DNA of 64,000 nucleotides, taken from the NCBI GenBank assembly GCA_963696505.1, contig CAVOKN010000023.1:1-64000 (forward strand). The letters are read 5' to 3'. The notes below the pieces were generated by a model that ran no database searches, was not told where the DNA came from, and saw nothing but the letters and a program-made list of their open reading frames with translations. Origin of the DNA: CAVOKN01 sp963696505. GTDB lineage: Bacteria; Pseudomonadota; Gammaproteobacteria; Burkholderiales; Rhodocyclaceae. A program made the position numbers and the translations under genes. Of this stretch, positions 28,846 through 37,656 are shown one piece after another (position 1 is the stretch's first letter; each line of letters starts with the position of its first letter).

Positions 28846-30336
28846 ATGATTACCGAAGCCGAGTTCAATCGTCTGGCCGAGCAGGGCTATAACCGCATCC
28901 CGGTGATGCTGGAAACCTTCGCCGACCTCGACACCCCGCTCTCGATCTACCTCAAGCTCGCCAACCAGCCCAACACCTATCTGCTGGAATCGGTGCAGGG
29001 CGGCGAGCGTTTCGGCCGCTTCTCCTTCATCGGTCTGGCCTCGCCGACCCGCGTGGCGGTCTACGGCCGAACCGTGCTGGCGCTCACCGGCAATCGGCTG
29101 GCCGACCGCCGCGACTATGCCAATCCCATGGCCTTCGTCACCGAGTTCCTGTCGCGCTTCCGCGTGCCGAAGAGCGCGGACCTGCCGCGCTTCTGCGGCG
29201 GGCTGGTGGGCTGCTTCGGCTACGACACGGTGCGCTACATCGAGCCCAAGCTGGCCGAGGTGGACAAGCCCGATCCCTTGGACACGCCGGACATCCTGCT
29301 TCTGCTGTCGGAAGAGATTGCGGTGGTGGACAACCTCTCCGGCAAACTCAAGCTCATCGTCTATGCCGAGCCCGGCGTTCCCGGCGCCTACAAGCTGGCG
29401 AAGAAGCGCCTGAAGGAACTGGTGGCCAGGCTGCGCGCGCCGGTGGAGATTCCCGCGGACACGGCGGCCGCGCCCTGCGAGGCGACCTCGGGCTGGGGCG
29501 AGGAACAGTTCAAGGCGGCGGTGCGCCGCGCCAAGCAGTACATCGTCGATGGCGACATCATGCAGGTGGTGTTGTCGCAGCGCCTGTCCAAGCCCTTCGC
29601 CGCCTCGCCGCTGGCACTGTACCGAGCGCTGCGCACGCTGAACCCTTCGCCCTACATGTTCTATTTCAACTTCGAGGACTTCCACGTCGTCGGCGCCTCG
29701 CCCGAGATCCTGGTGCGGCTGGAAGACGAGGGTGAGGACAAGCGCGTCACCGTGCGTCCCATCGCCGGCACCCGCAAGCGTGGCCGCACGCCCGAGGAGG
29801 ATGCGGATCTCGCCACCGAGCTGCTGGCCGACGAGAAGGAGCGCGCCGAGCACCTGATGCTGCTCGATCTCGGCCGCAACGACGCCGGACGCGTGGCGCA
29901 GGTCGGATCGGTGAAGGTCACCGAGCAGTTCGTCATCGAGCGCTACTCCCATGTAATGCACATCGTGTCCAATGTAGAGGCGAAACTGAAGGGGGGGCTG
30001 GGTGCGCTCGACGTGCTGCGCGCCACCTTTCCCGCCGGCACGGTGTCGGGCGCGCCCAAGGTGCGCGCCATGGAGATCATCGACGAGCTGGAGCCGGTCA
30101 AGCGCGGCATCTACGCCGGCGCGGTGGGCTACCTCGGCTTCCAGGGCGACATGGATCTCGCCATCGCGATCCGCACCGCGGTGGTCAAGGACGGCCAGAT
30201 TCACGTCCAGGCCGGTGCCGGCATCGTTGCCGACTCCGACCCCGACGCCGAATGGCAGGAGACCCAGAACAAGGCCCGCGCCCTGCTGCGCGCCGCGGAG
30301 ATGGCGGAAAGCGGGCTCGATACGCGTCTGGACTGA
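28846..30336 (+). CDS. trpE: Anthranilate synthase component I
   Basis: TrpE makes anthranilate from chorismate with ammonia supplied by TrpG. The 496-residue protein has the feedback Trp-binding motif LLESVQGG near residue 45 and the catalytic blocks IAGTRKRGRTPEED, AEHLMLLDLGRND, SHVMHIVSNVE and PAGTVSGAPKVRAME. ATG 28846 follows AAGGTGG by a few bases. It stands first in a trp cluster whose next gene, trpG, has been separated from it by 2.4 kb of inserted DNA. Confidence 0.96.
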   Translation: MITEAEFNRLAEQGYNRIPVMLETFADLDTPLSIYLKLANQPNTYLLESVQGGERFGRFSFIGLASPTRVAVYGRTVLALTGNRLADRRDYANPMAFVTEFLSRFRVPKSADLPRFCGGLVGCFGYDTVRYIEPKLAEVDKPDPLDTPDILLLLSEEIAVVDNLSGKLKLIVYAEPGVPGAYKLAKKRLKELVARLRAPVEIPADTAAAPCEATSGWGEEQFKAAVRRAKQYIVDGDIMQVVLSQRLSKPFAASPLALYRALRTLNPSPYMFYFNFEDFHVVGASPEILVRLEDEGEDKRVTVRPIAGTRKRGRTPEEDADLATELLADEKERAEHLMLLDLGRNDAGRVAQVGSVKVTEQFVIERYSHVMHIVSNVEAKLKGGLGALDVLRATFPAGTVSGAPKVRAMEIIDELEPVKRGIYAGAVGYLGFQGDMDLAIAIRTAVVKDGQIHVQAGAGIVADSDPDAEWQETQNKARALLRAAEMAESGLDTRLD

Positions 30337-30346
30337 GGGGGCTGCC

Positions 30347-30361
30347 ATGCTGCTCATGATC
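30347..30361 (+). repeat. Left direct repeat: the original trpG start
   Basis: ATGCTGCTCATGATC matches ATGTTGCTCATGATC at 32753-32767, the first five codons of trpG, at 14 of 15 bases. It sits 10 bp after the trpE stop behind a GAGGGGG ribosome site, so it looks like the ancestral trpG start left behind when the island entered. Confidence 0.75.
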
Positions 30362-30493
30362 AAGGACAGCATAGGTTTTTCCGCGCATGGTTTTCGGGCG
30401 ACAGCCTCCACCATTTTCAACGAGGCCGGTTACCGCGCCGCAGCCAAGTCAAAGCCTGGGCACGGAAAGGCAAGTCCCGCAACACCCGGTTAG
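30362..30493 (+). pseudogene. Tyrosine recombinase C-terminal remnant
   Basis: The frame reads IGFSAHGFRATASTIFNEAGYR, which closely fits the conserved HGFR block of P4-type phage integrases, where H and R belong to the active site. Only about 25 such residues remain; the rest of the gene is missing on both sides. It is fused in frame to the five leftover trpG codons at 30347. It has no expected function. Confidence 0.65.
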
Positions 30494-30499
30494 TGGCTA

Positions 30500-30518
30500 T
30501 AGCACTTAGTGCTACAAT
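30500..30518 (+). promoter_or_regulatory. Promoter and operator of the toxin-antitoxin pair
   Basis: TAGCAC TTA GTGCTA (30500-30514) is a perfect 6-bp inverted repeat overlapping a TACAAT -10 box (30513-30518), just 6 bases before the toxin start. This fits autorepression by the downstream XRE antitoxin. Confidence 0.6.
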
Positions 30519-30523
30519 GCCGC

Positions 30524-30904
30524 ATGAGAGTATTCAAGACCAAGACCTTCGATCGCTGGGCCGGCAAGGCCGGCGTTACCGATGGCGCGCTCTTGAATGC
30601 CGTGGCGCAGATGGAACGTGGTCTGATCGACGCCGACCTCGGCGGCAACCTGTTCAAGCAACGGGTGGCGCTGCCGGGGCGCTGCAAAAGCGGCAGCACG
30701 CGCACCATAGTCGCCACACGGTTTGCCGGGATGCTGTTCTTTCTGTACGGGTTCGAGAAGAGCAACCGCGACAATCTAAGCGGCCGTGAGTTGCGGGTCT
30801 GGCAGGACGTGGCGCATGAACTGCTGGGGCTTGCGGATGATGATCTGGCCACGGCATTGGTGCGCAGAAGTCTATTGGAGATTGGCCATGAGCAGAATGA
30901 TTAA
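30524..30904 (+). CDS. RelE/HigB-like type II toxin
   Basis: A 126-residue basic protein starting FKTKTFDRWA, with DADLGGNLFKQRVALPGRCKSGSTRTIVA and FFLYGFEKSNRDNL in outline. These are the conserved blocks of the RelE-superfamily group whose members are ribosome-dependent or free mRNA interferases. It is toxin-first, as in higBA-type loci, and overlaps the antitoxin gene by 17 bp. A palindromic operator lies right upstream. Confidence 0.85.
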   Translation: MRVFKTKTFDRWAGKAGVTDGALLNAVAQMERGLIDADLGGNLFKQRVALPGRCKSGSTRTIVATRFAGMLFFLYGFEKSNRDNLSGRELRVWQDVAHELLGLADDDLATALVRRSLLEIGHEQND

Positions 30905-31187
30905 GGAAGCACTGGAAACCATGCGCGATCTACACGAGATCGGCGTTGTTGACAAGCAGACCCTGCGCGATTTCGAGGCGCAGGCCCTGCCGCCGCCGTC
31001 TTACACCGCCGACGCCATTCGCGGTTTGCGCGAGCGCCTGCATGTCAGCCAAGGTGTGTTTGCCGCCTACCTCAACGCCAGCGTCTCGACCGTGCAGAAG
31101 TGGGAAAACGGTGAGAAGAAGCCGAGCGGTGCGGCCCTGCGACTGTTGTCGGTGATCGATCGCAAGGGGTTGGAGGTGCTGGCCTGA
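30888..31187 (+). CDS. XRE-family antitoxin
   Basis: A 99-residue protein whose C-terminal half is a helix-turn-helix of the XRE type (IRGLRERLHVSQGVFAAYLN, then VSTVQKWENGEKKPSG). The N-terminal half is probably the toxin-binding region. GGAG lies about 8 bases before ATG 30888, inside the toxin gene, so the two are translationally coupled. It should neutralise the toxin and repress the shared promoter. Confidence 0.85.
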   Translation: MSRMIKEALETMRDLHEIGVVDKQTLRDFEAQALPPPSYTADAIRGLRERLHVSQGVFAAYLNASVSTVQKWENGEKKPSGAALRLLSVIDRKGLEVLA

Positions 31188-31322
31188 CAGTGTCGCTGAC
31201 GGCGGGACAGCCATGACCGACTTCAGTACCGGGCCTCGCCGAGTGGTGCGCCATCGCAGGTTACATCGCACTGAGTAATGGGGGAAAATGGCGGTTTCGT
31301 GTTTTCGGTTCCATCGCAGGCC

Positions 31323-31360
31323 GGGTATCAAATGGAATAGCGGGTATCTGAGCGGGTATC
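31323..31360 (+). repeat. Three GGGTATC direct repeats
   Basis: GGGTATC occurs at 31323, 31342 and 31354 in the otherwise gene-free 31188-31403 region. Repeats of this kind are often seen beside P4-type integrase attachment regions, as recombinase arm sites. That link is inferred. Confidence 0.4.
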
Positions 31361-31403
31361 GCAAAGCGTCAAGTGGAGCCGGCGCTCGCAAATTCAGAGG
31401 ATT

Positions 31404-31412
31404 AGAAGCGAT
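31404..31412 (+). repeat. Left target-site duplication of the IS4-family element
   Basis: AGAAGCGAT here is repeated exactly at 32744-32752 on the other side of the element. Confidence 0.9.
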
Positions 31413-32743
31413 CACATCTATCCGGTTGATTTCATAGCAAAATCATTTGCTTATCGGCGGGGTCATCCGAAAAGTGCGATACGGCATCGAAAACAAGCTT
31501 ATCCAGTTGGACTTTCTCAAACATATTGACCTCAATAATGTTGAGCAGGAGTTGCGGAGATGCCGGCAGATTCAGGCGTTTGCGCGCGATGATGACGATA
31601 AGATAGACGCAGACGGCGATCCAAATCTGCGACTTGACGGCATTGATGGAGTTGCCGAAAAAATGTTTGATCGAGAGGTTTTGTTTGATCCATTTGAAAA
31701 AGGTCTCGACCGCCCACCGGTTGCGGTAGATCTCTGCAATGGTCAGTGCGGGCAGATCGAATCGATTGGTCAGGAACACCAGGAACTTGGCGGTTTCGGG
31801 ATCGCGGTAAGAAACGCGACGCAGGCGATCTGGATAGGCGAGCCGCGACTTGGGTGTGGCAAGCAGGATGCTCTGGTCGCTGCGCAACCCGGTCGATTTG
31901 TCGACCTCGCGCCAGGCGACCCGGGTGTAACGCATATTGTCCTTGGCGCGGATGACGAATGAGACCTGTCGTTGATGCAGCGCTTGCAGTCTGGTGAAAT
32001 CGAGATAGCCGCGGTCGACGACCACGATGGCTCCCGCAGGCCAATGAATCATGTCGAGGATCTTGACGTCGTGCACCTTGCCGGTGGTGATATGGACGAA
32101 GACGGGAATGGAGCCACGCAGATCGACAATCGTGTGGGCCTTGACCGCCGCCTTGGTAGAGCGGAAGTCTGCCCAGGGAAACAAACTCAGACACAGGTCG
32201 ATGGTGGTGGAGTCCATGGCATAGAGCGGTTCCTTGCTTCCCAGTCCAATGTCTTCGCCCTGATAGATTTCGACTGCGGTCGCAATCAGTCGATGACCGA
32301 GCGCTTCGAACAATCGCCAATCGCGGCGTTCGTTGGCGTCGGCCAGAGTCGAGCGGGATATCTTGCCGCGAATCCCAATGTGGTAGAGCTTGGCGCGTTG
32401 CGAATTGAGACAAGCGACCAGATCTCGCAAGCCTTCTCGGCGGGTCAGTTGAGAATACGCGATGCACAGAAATTGAGTCCAGGCCGAGAAGTGTCGGATC
32501 CCATGGTTCGACGCATATCGATCGATGAGATGCTCGAAATGACTGAAGGGAACGAAGTCCAGCAATTGCGCGAATACCGACCGACCAAGATTCATGACGC
32601 TGCCTCCTTTGCCAAGATAACTGGCAAAGATACGGTCGAAAACGCGCTTGCGATTTCAAATCGTCGGAATCTTGGATCACGTCAAAACCTGCGCCATTAC
32701 TAGGTTTCCATCAGATGATTCAGAAAACTACCGGACAGATGTG
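31413..32743 (-). mobile_element. IS4-family insertion sequence, complete, 1331 bp
   Basis: Left end CACATCTATCCGGTTGATTTC and the reverse complement of the right end CACATCTGTCCGGTAGTTTTC match at 18 of 21 positions. A 9-bp target duplication (AGAAGCGAT) flanks it, and a single intact transposase gene fills it on the minus strand. The right end abuts the trpG start codon, with only the 9-bp duplication between. It appears recent and possibly active. Confidence 0.93.
31432..32595 (-). CDS. IS4-family DDE transposase
   Basis: A 387-residue transposase with an N-terminal DUF4372-like region and a DDE domain. The catalytic residues are seen in YAMDSTTIDLCL (first Asp), VVVDRGYLDF (second Asp) and YRNRWAVETFFKWIKQNL, the Y-R-E-K signature of IS4 transposases with the catalytic Glu. 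No frameshift or stop is visible. It is the only gene of the element. Confidence 0.95.
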   Translation of the reverse strand: MNLGRSVFAQLLDFVPFSHFEHLIDRYASNHGIRHFSAWTQFLCIAYSQLTRREGLRDLVACLNSQRAKLYHIGIRGKISRSTLADANERRDWRLFEALGHRLIATAVEIYQGEDIGLGSKEPLYAMDSTTIDLCLSLFPWADFRSTKAAVKAHTIVDLRGSIPVFVHITTGKVHDVKILDMIHWPAGAIVVVDRGYLDFTRLQALHQRQVSFVIRAKDNMRYTRVAWREVDKSTGLRSDQSILLATPKSRLAYPDRLRRVSYRDPETAKFLVFLTNRFDLPALTIAEIYRNRWAVETFFKWIKQNLSIKHFFGNSINAVKSQIWIAVCVYLIVIIARKRLNLPASPQLLLNIIEVNMFEKVQLDKLVFDAVSHFSDDPADKQMILL

Positions 32744-32752
32744 AGAAGCGAT
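32744..32752 (+). repeat. Right target-site duplication of the IS4-family element
   Basis: AGAAGCGAT, identical to 31404-31412, ends at the base before the trpG ATG. It now supplies the only sequence in ribosome-site position for trpG (AGAAG, weak). Confidence 0.9.
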
Positions 32753-33321
<569 letters not shown>

Positions 33322-33325
<4 letters not shown>

Positions 33326-34344
33326 AACCGCAAGAAGCCCTGACCCGCGTCATCGAGCACCGGGAGATCTTCCACGACGAGATGCTCGATCTGATGCGCC
33401 AGATCATGGGCGGCGAGATGTCGCCCGTCATGATCGCAGCGATCACCATCGGCCTGCGCGTGAAGAAGGAGACCATAGGCGAGATCGCCGCGGCGGCCAC
33501 CGTGATGCGCGAACTTTCGACGAAGGTGAAGGTGGCGGACGCTACCCACCTGGTGGACACCTGCGGCACCGGCGGCGACGGCGCCCAGACCTTCAATATC
33601 TCCACCGCGGCGATGTTCGTCGCCGCGGCGGCGGGCGCGAAGGTGGCCAAGCACGGTGGCCGCTCGGTGTCGTCCCAGTCCGGCAGCGCCGACGTGCTCG
33701 AATCTCTCGGGGCGAACATCAACCTCGCGCCGGAGCAGGTCGGCCGTTCCATCGACGAGGTCGGCGTGGGCTTCATGTTCGCCCCCAACCACCACAGCGC
33801 CATGAAGCACGCCGCCCCGGTGCGGCGCGAACTGGGCGTGCGCACCATCTTCAATATCCTGGGCCCGCTGACCAATCCGGCTGGCGCGCCGCAGCAGGTG
33901 ATGGGCGTGTTCCACCCCGACTTGGTGGGCATCCAGATCCGCGTGTTGCAGCGCCTCGGCAGCCGCCACGCCATGACGGTGTTCGGCATGGAGGGGCTGG
34001 ACGAGATCTCCATCTCCGGCCCGACTGCGGTGGGCGAACTCAAGGACGGACGCATCAACGAATACAGCGTCCATCCCGAGCAGTTCAACATGCCGGTGCA
34101 CGACCCGCGGGCGCTGCGGGTGGCGAACGTCGAGGAGTCGAAACTCATGCTGCTGGGCGCACTGGAGAACCGCGACGGCGCGGCGCGGGACGTGGTCGCC
34201 CTCAACGCCGGCGCCAGCATCTATGTTGCCGGCCTCGCCCCGACCCTGGCCGACGGCGTCGAGCGCGCCCAGGAACTGATCGCCACCGGCGCCGCGCGCG
34301 AGCGTCTGGATCGCTTCGTCGCCTACACCAGGGGGGTCAAGTGA
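33322..34344 (+). CDS. trpD: Anthranilate phosphoribosyltransferase
   Basis: TrpD joins anthranilate to phosphoribosyl pyrophosphate. The 340 residues include the glycine-rich PRPP loop CGTGGDGAQTFNIST, KHGGRSVSSQSGSADVLE, HHSAMKHAAPVRRELGVRT and NPAGAPQQVMGV. The start is GTG 33322, overlapping the trpG stop. It is followed without a gap by a DUF302 gene instead of trpC. Confidence 0.96.
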
Positions 34345-34820
34345 TGCTCAGTCGAGCGCTTGCCCTGGTTGCCGTTGCCATGGCCTTGGCGCTGCCGGCC
34401 CGCGCCGAGTCGCCAGGTGTCTTCGTTCTGGAGGCCAAGGCGCCGCTGGACGATGTTTACAAGGGCGTCTACAAGGCCTTCGACAAGGCCGGCTGGTACG
34501 TCGCCTTCGAGATGGACATGTTCAAGGGCATGTCGTCCAGCCTGCCGCGCAAGCTGGGCGAGGACTTCAACCGCGCCGGGCTCGAAGGCATCCGCACCAT
34601 GGTGTTCTGCCAGGGGGTGCATGCCAATGCAATCATGAACGCCGACCCCGAGATGATGGCGCTGTGTCCGCTGCACCTCACCATCATCCACAAGGCGGGA
34701 ACGAGCAAGGTGCTGTTCGCCCGCCCCAGCGCTGCCGCCAAAGGCAGTCCCGCCGAGGCGCCGGTGAAGGCGGTGGAGGACGAGGTGATCGGCATCATCA
34801 GGGCGGGAGTGGGGAATTGA
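34344..34820 (+). CDS. DUF302 periplasmic protein
   Basis: A 158-residue product with a clear Sec signal peptide (hydrophobic residues 5-20, cleavage probably after ALPARA). The rest resembles the DUF302 fold, with LDDVYKGVYKAFDKAGW and a C-terminal VEDEVIGIIRAG. ATG 34344 lies about 8 bases after an AGGGGG ribosome site at the trpD end; GTG 34341 is an alternative. The function is unknown. Its place inside the trp cluster may only reflect co-transcription. Confidence 0.75.
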   Translation: MLSRALALVAVAMALALPARAESPGVFVLEAKAPLDDVYKGVYKAFDKAGWYVAFEMDMFKGMSSSLPRKLGEDFNRAGLEGIRTMVFCQGVHANAIMNADPEMMALCPLHLTIIHKAGTSKVLFARPSAAAKGSPAEAPVKAVEDEVIGIIRAGVGN

Positions 34821-34827
34821 GCCGGAG

Positions 34828-34917
34828 GCCCCTCACCCTACCCTCTCCCCCGGAACGGGGAGAGGGAACTGCTGTTCTCCCTCGCCCCGCTTGCGGGGAG
34901 AGGGCAGGGGTGAGGGG
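34828..34917. repeat. Paired inverted CCCCTCACCC repeat, left of the DUF559 gene
   Basis: Two arms (34828-34867 and 34878-34917) are inverted copies of one 40-bp unit. The right arm is the reverse complement of 35241-35280 with one mismatch in 40 bases. Each unit also contains its own hairpin (CCCCGC/GCGGGG). Confidence 0.85.
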
Positions 34918-34920
34918 GCT

Positions 34921-35301
34921 GTGAAAGTTCTGGCCCGCGCGCTCAGGCGCAATCAGACCGATGCCGAGAAGCGGCTGTGGTATCACCTGAAGGATCGTGG
35001 CCTCGCGGGGTGGAAGTTCAGGCGGCAGCACCCGATCGGTCCCTATATCGTCGATCTCGTCTGCATCGAAGGCCACCTCGTGGTCGAACTGGATGGCGGC
35101 CAGCAGGCAGGCCACGGCGCTGCGGATGAGGCGAGAACGGCCTATTTGGAGCGCAGCGGGTTTCGCGTCCTGCGTTTCTGGAACAACGACGTGCTTGCGA
35201 ACACTGAGGGTGCATTGCACGGGATTCTCGATCAACTCGTCCCCTCACCCCTGCCCTCTCCCCGCAGGCGGGGCGAGGGAGCCCGCCGGAGCGAATCTTG
35301 A
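34921..35301 (+). CDS. DUF559 endonuclease-like protein in a repeat-bounded cassette
   Basis: About 126 residues from GTG 34921; the frame is open further upstream through the repeat. The core RRQHPIGPYIVDLVCIEGHLVVELDGG is the DUF559 version of the PD-(D/E)XK nuclease fold, related to very-short-patch-repair endonucleases, with Asp and Glu where the catalytic residues should be. The last 20 or so residues (PSPLPSPRRRGEG) are encoded by the right repeat. Substrate unknown. Its stop overlaps the trpC start. Confidence 0.75.
   Translation: MKVLARALRRNQTDAEKRLWYHLKDRGLAGWKFRRQHPIGPYIVDLVCIEGHLVVELDGGQQAGHGAADEARTAYLERSGFRVLRFWNNDVLANTEGALHGILDQLVPSPLPSPRRRGEGARRSES
35241..35280. repeat. Right 40-bp inverted repeat of the DUF559 cassette
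   Basis: It is the reverse complement of 34878-34917 at 39 of 40 bases. It codes for the C-terminal tail of the DUF559 protein and ends 17 bp before the trpC start. Confidence 0.9.
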
Positions 35302-36131
35302 GCGACATTCTGCAACGCATCCTCGCCGTCAAGCGCGACGAGATCGCCGCCGCGCAGGCGCTGACTCCCTTCGACGCGCTGCGGGCGCAGGCCGAGGCAC
35401 AGCCTCGGGCGCGGGACTTCGTCGGCGCCATTCGCTCGAAGATCGGCGCCGGCGATGCGGCGGTAATTGCGGAAATCAAGAAGGCCAGTCCGAGCAAGGG
35501 CGTGCTGCGGGAGGACTTCCGGCCGGCCGAAATCGCGCGCGCCTACGCCGCCGCCGGCGCCGCCTGCCTGTCGGTGCTGACCGATCGCGCCTTTTTCCAG
35601 GGAGCGCCCGAGTATCTCCAGCAGGCCCGCGCCGCCTGCCCGTTGCCAGTGCTGCGCAAGGACTTCATCGTCGATCCCTACCAGGTGTACGAAACGCGGG
35701 CGATGGGGGCGGACTGCATTCTGCTGATTGTCGCCGCCTTCGCCGGCGGCCGCAGCCGGGAGGGCCTGGCCCGCATGAAGGATCTGGAATCCCTCGCCCA
35801 TTCCCTCGGCATGGCGGTGCTGGTGGAGGTGCACGACGCCGCGGAACTCGATCTCGCGCTGCAACTCGCCACGCCTCTGGTCGGCATCAACAACCGCAAC
35901 CTGCGCAGCTTCGAAGTCAGCCTCGATACCACGCTCTCCCAACTAGGTCGCATTCCGGCGGGGCGCATCGTCGTCACCGAGAGCGGCATCCTGGGCGCAG
36001 AGGACGTTTCGCTGATGCGCGCCCGCGGCGTCAATGCCTTCCTGGTCGGCGAAGCCTTCATGCGCGCCGCCGATCCCGGCGCCGCTCTGGCGCGGATGCT
36101 CTTCGGCGCAGCGCCGTCCTCCGGGGGCTGA
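35298..36131 (+). CDS. trpC: Indole-3-glycerol-phosphate synthase
   Basis: TrpC closes the indole ring from carboxyphenylamino-deoxyribulose phosphate. The 277-residue TIM barrel shows SDILQRILAVKRDEI at the start, VIAEIKKASPSKGVLREDF with catalytic Glu and Lys, LRKDFIVDPYQVYE, VGINNRNLRSFEV and VTESGIL. The start appears to be TTG 35298, overlapping the DUF559 stop. TTG is weak, and the repeat cassette just upstream may have replaced the native start region. Confidence 0.94.
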   Translation: MSDILQRILAVKRDEIAAAQALTPFDALRAQAEAQPRARDFVGAIRSKIGAGDAAVIAEIKKASPSKGVLREDFRPAEIARAYAAAGAACLSVLTDRAFFQGAPEYLQQARAACPLPVLRKDFIVDPYQVYETRAMGADCILLIVAAFAGGRSREGLARMKDLESLAHSLGMAVLVEVHDAAELDLALQLATPLVGINNRNLRSFEVSLDTTLSQLGRIPAGRIVVTESGILGAEDVSLMRARGVNAFLVGEAFMRAADPGAALARMLFGAAPSSGG

Positions 36132-36190
36132 CTTTCGCCGATCGGGATCGGGGAAGGGTGAACGGGCGTTCTCTTGGCGGGAAGGCTTGT

Positions 36191-36199
36191 TGGTAAAAT
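36191..36199 (+). promoter_or_regulatory. Extended -10 upstream of porin 1
   Basis: TGGTAAAAT is a good extended -10. No well-spaced -35 is visible. It lies about 190 bp before the porin start, just outside the part of the leader duplicated before porin 2. Confidence 0.35.
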
Positions 36200-36382
36200 G
36201 CAACAGGAACGCTGGTGGCGGTTGGCCAAAACCGATTTTCAGTTGGCCCGGGCGGGGGGCTTTGGGCAGAATGCGTTCAACTCTCAGCATTCGAGAGGTA
36301 GAAGGGCCGAAGCCGGCAGGCCAAGGCCGCAAGGTCAAGGTCACGGGCAGCGTGCCCGACATCAACTCAAGAGGAGAAACAC

Positions 36383-37601
36383 ATGCAAAAGAAACTGATC
36401 GCCCTGGCGATTGCCGGTCTGGCTGCCGCCCCGGCCTTTGCCCAGACCAACGTGACGATCTACGGCGTCGCCGACCTGACGTGGGAATATGTGGACGCCA
36501 AAGGCGCTCGCAATGAGACTGCCGATCTCGATGGTCGCAGCCGCCTGACCTCCAACAGCTCGCTGCTCGGCTTCAAAGGTGTGGAAGATCTGGGCAACGG
36601 CCTCAAGGCCATCTTCCAGTTCGAAACCGGCATCAGCGCCGACACCGGCATGGGCTCCAGCTTCAGCGCCCGCGACACCTTCGTCGGCCTGTCCAGCGCC
36701 TGGGGTACCATCCTCGGCGGCAATCTGACCCACCCGCTGCGCGCCATGGGCTCCAAGGTTTCCATGTCCCCTGGCGCCACCGGCATCGGCTTTACCGCCG
36801 CAACCTACGGCACCATCCTGGGCCTCAAGACCGGGACTGACGACCGTACTCCAAACACTGTGGCGTACGTTTCGCCGGCGCTGATGGGCGGCCTGACTTT
36901 CACCGGCGCATACATCAACGGCGAGAGAAACGAGAACGTTACCGTCACAGCACCTGGTACCGCCACCAACCCGGTTCTCCCCCCTGGCGGCACGGTGTCC
37001 CTCGAATCCTACCAGTGGCAGTTGGCCGCGCAGTACGAGAACGGACCGCTGTATCTTGGCATCGGCTATCACCAGGCCGAAGATCCTCAGACGCTCGTCA
37101 ACGCATCTAACGCCATTCCGCACAAACTTGGGCTTGCCTACCGGGACGTTTGCCGCCGATGACCAACTCAAGGCGTGGCGTATGGCCGGCACGTACAAGT
37201 TCGGGTTCGGCCTGAAGCTCAGCGGCCTGTGGGACAACCAGAAATACGAGTTCAATTCCACCAGCGCAGCTATCGGCAGGGGCGAGATCGAGCGGGATGC
37301 CTGGCAACTGGGCGCTTCCTACGATTTCGGCGCGCACACGATCTACGGCGAGTATTCCCAGGCCAACGAAGCCGAGGCAGACAACGACACGCTGGACGAC
37401 ACCGGCCTCAAGCAGTACACCCTCGGCTACAACTACAACTTCAGCAAGCGCACCATGCTGAAGGTGTACTACACCGAGATCCGCAACGACGAAGGCTCTG
37501 TTGCCGATTTCTACCTCACTCCGGTCAGCGGGGCCACTGGTGCGGTGGGTTCCGGCGCCGATCCGAAGGGCTTCGGCGTCGGCATCCGTCACAGCTTCTA
37601 A
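36383..37601 (+). pseudogene. Gram-negative porin 1, one frameshift
   Basis: An outer-membrane general porin of the neisserial/betaproteobacterial type, about 405 residues once the frame is repaired. The signal peptide is MQKKLIALAIAGLAAAPAFA, then QTNVTIYGVADLTWEY opens the barrel, and the protein ends GFGVGIRHSF with the terminal Phe needed for barrel assembly. The first frame ends at 37162. Comparison with porin 2 puts one extra A at about 37115 (GCCATTCCG against GCCTTCCG). It has a strong AAGAGGAGAAA ribosome site and its own terminator. Confidence 0.88.
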
Positions 37602-37628
37602 GAACCAGATTCACCTGCAGCAATCTCG

Positions 37629-37654
37629 ACGGGCGCCTTCGGGCGCCCGTTTTT
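37629..37654 (+). terminator. Rho-independent terminator of porin 1
   Basis: ACGGGCGCC and GGCGCCCGT form a 9-bp stem with a TTCG loop, followed by a run of T. The same structure ends porin 2. Confidence 0.93.
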
Positions 37655-37656
37655 CG

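Larger units (their letters stand above)
30347..32752. mobile_element. Small genomic island between trpE and trpG
   Basis: The island is bounded by the two copies of the trpG start sequence. It contains an integrase C-terminal fragment, a toxin-antitoxin pair, a stretch with three GGGTATC repeats, and a complete IS4-family element at the right border. Removing it restores trpE followed 10 bp later by trpG with a good ribosome site. The integrase fragment and the direct repeats suggest entry by site-specific recombination at the 5' end of trpG, later decayed. Confidence 0.7.
36264..37656 (+). repeat. First copy of a tandem porin duplication
   Basis: The unit from GGGCAGAATGCGTTCAACTC through the porin gene and its terminator is repeated at about 38186-39540. 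The leaders are almost identical and the coding parts very similar. Confidence 0.85.

Noticed and set aside
30362..30493. A functional small gene at the left island end
   Set aside because: The product is five trpG codons fused to an integrase fragment; it lacks the catalytic Tyr and most of the fold.
36270..36500. An upstream open frame in the porin leader, present in both copies
   Set aside because: It overlaps the porin gene and is identical only because the leader was duplicated; no other sign of coding.
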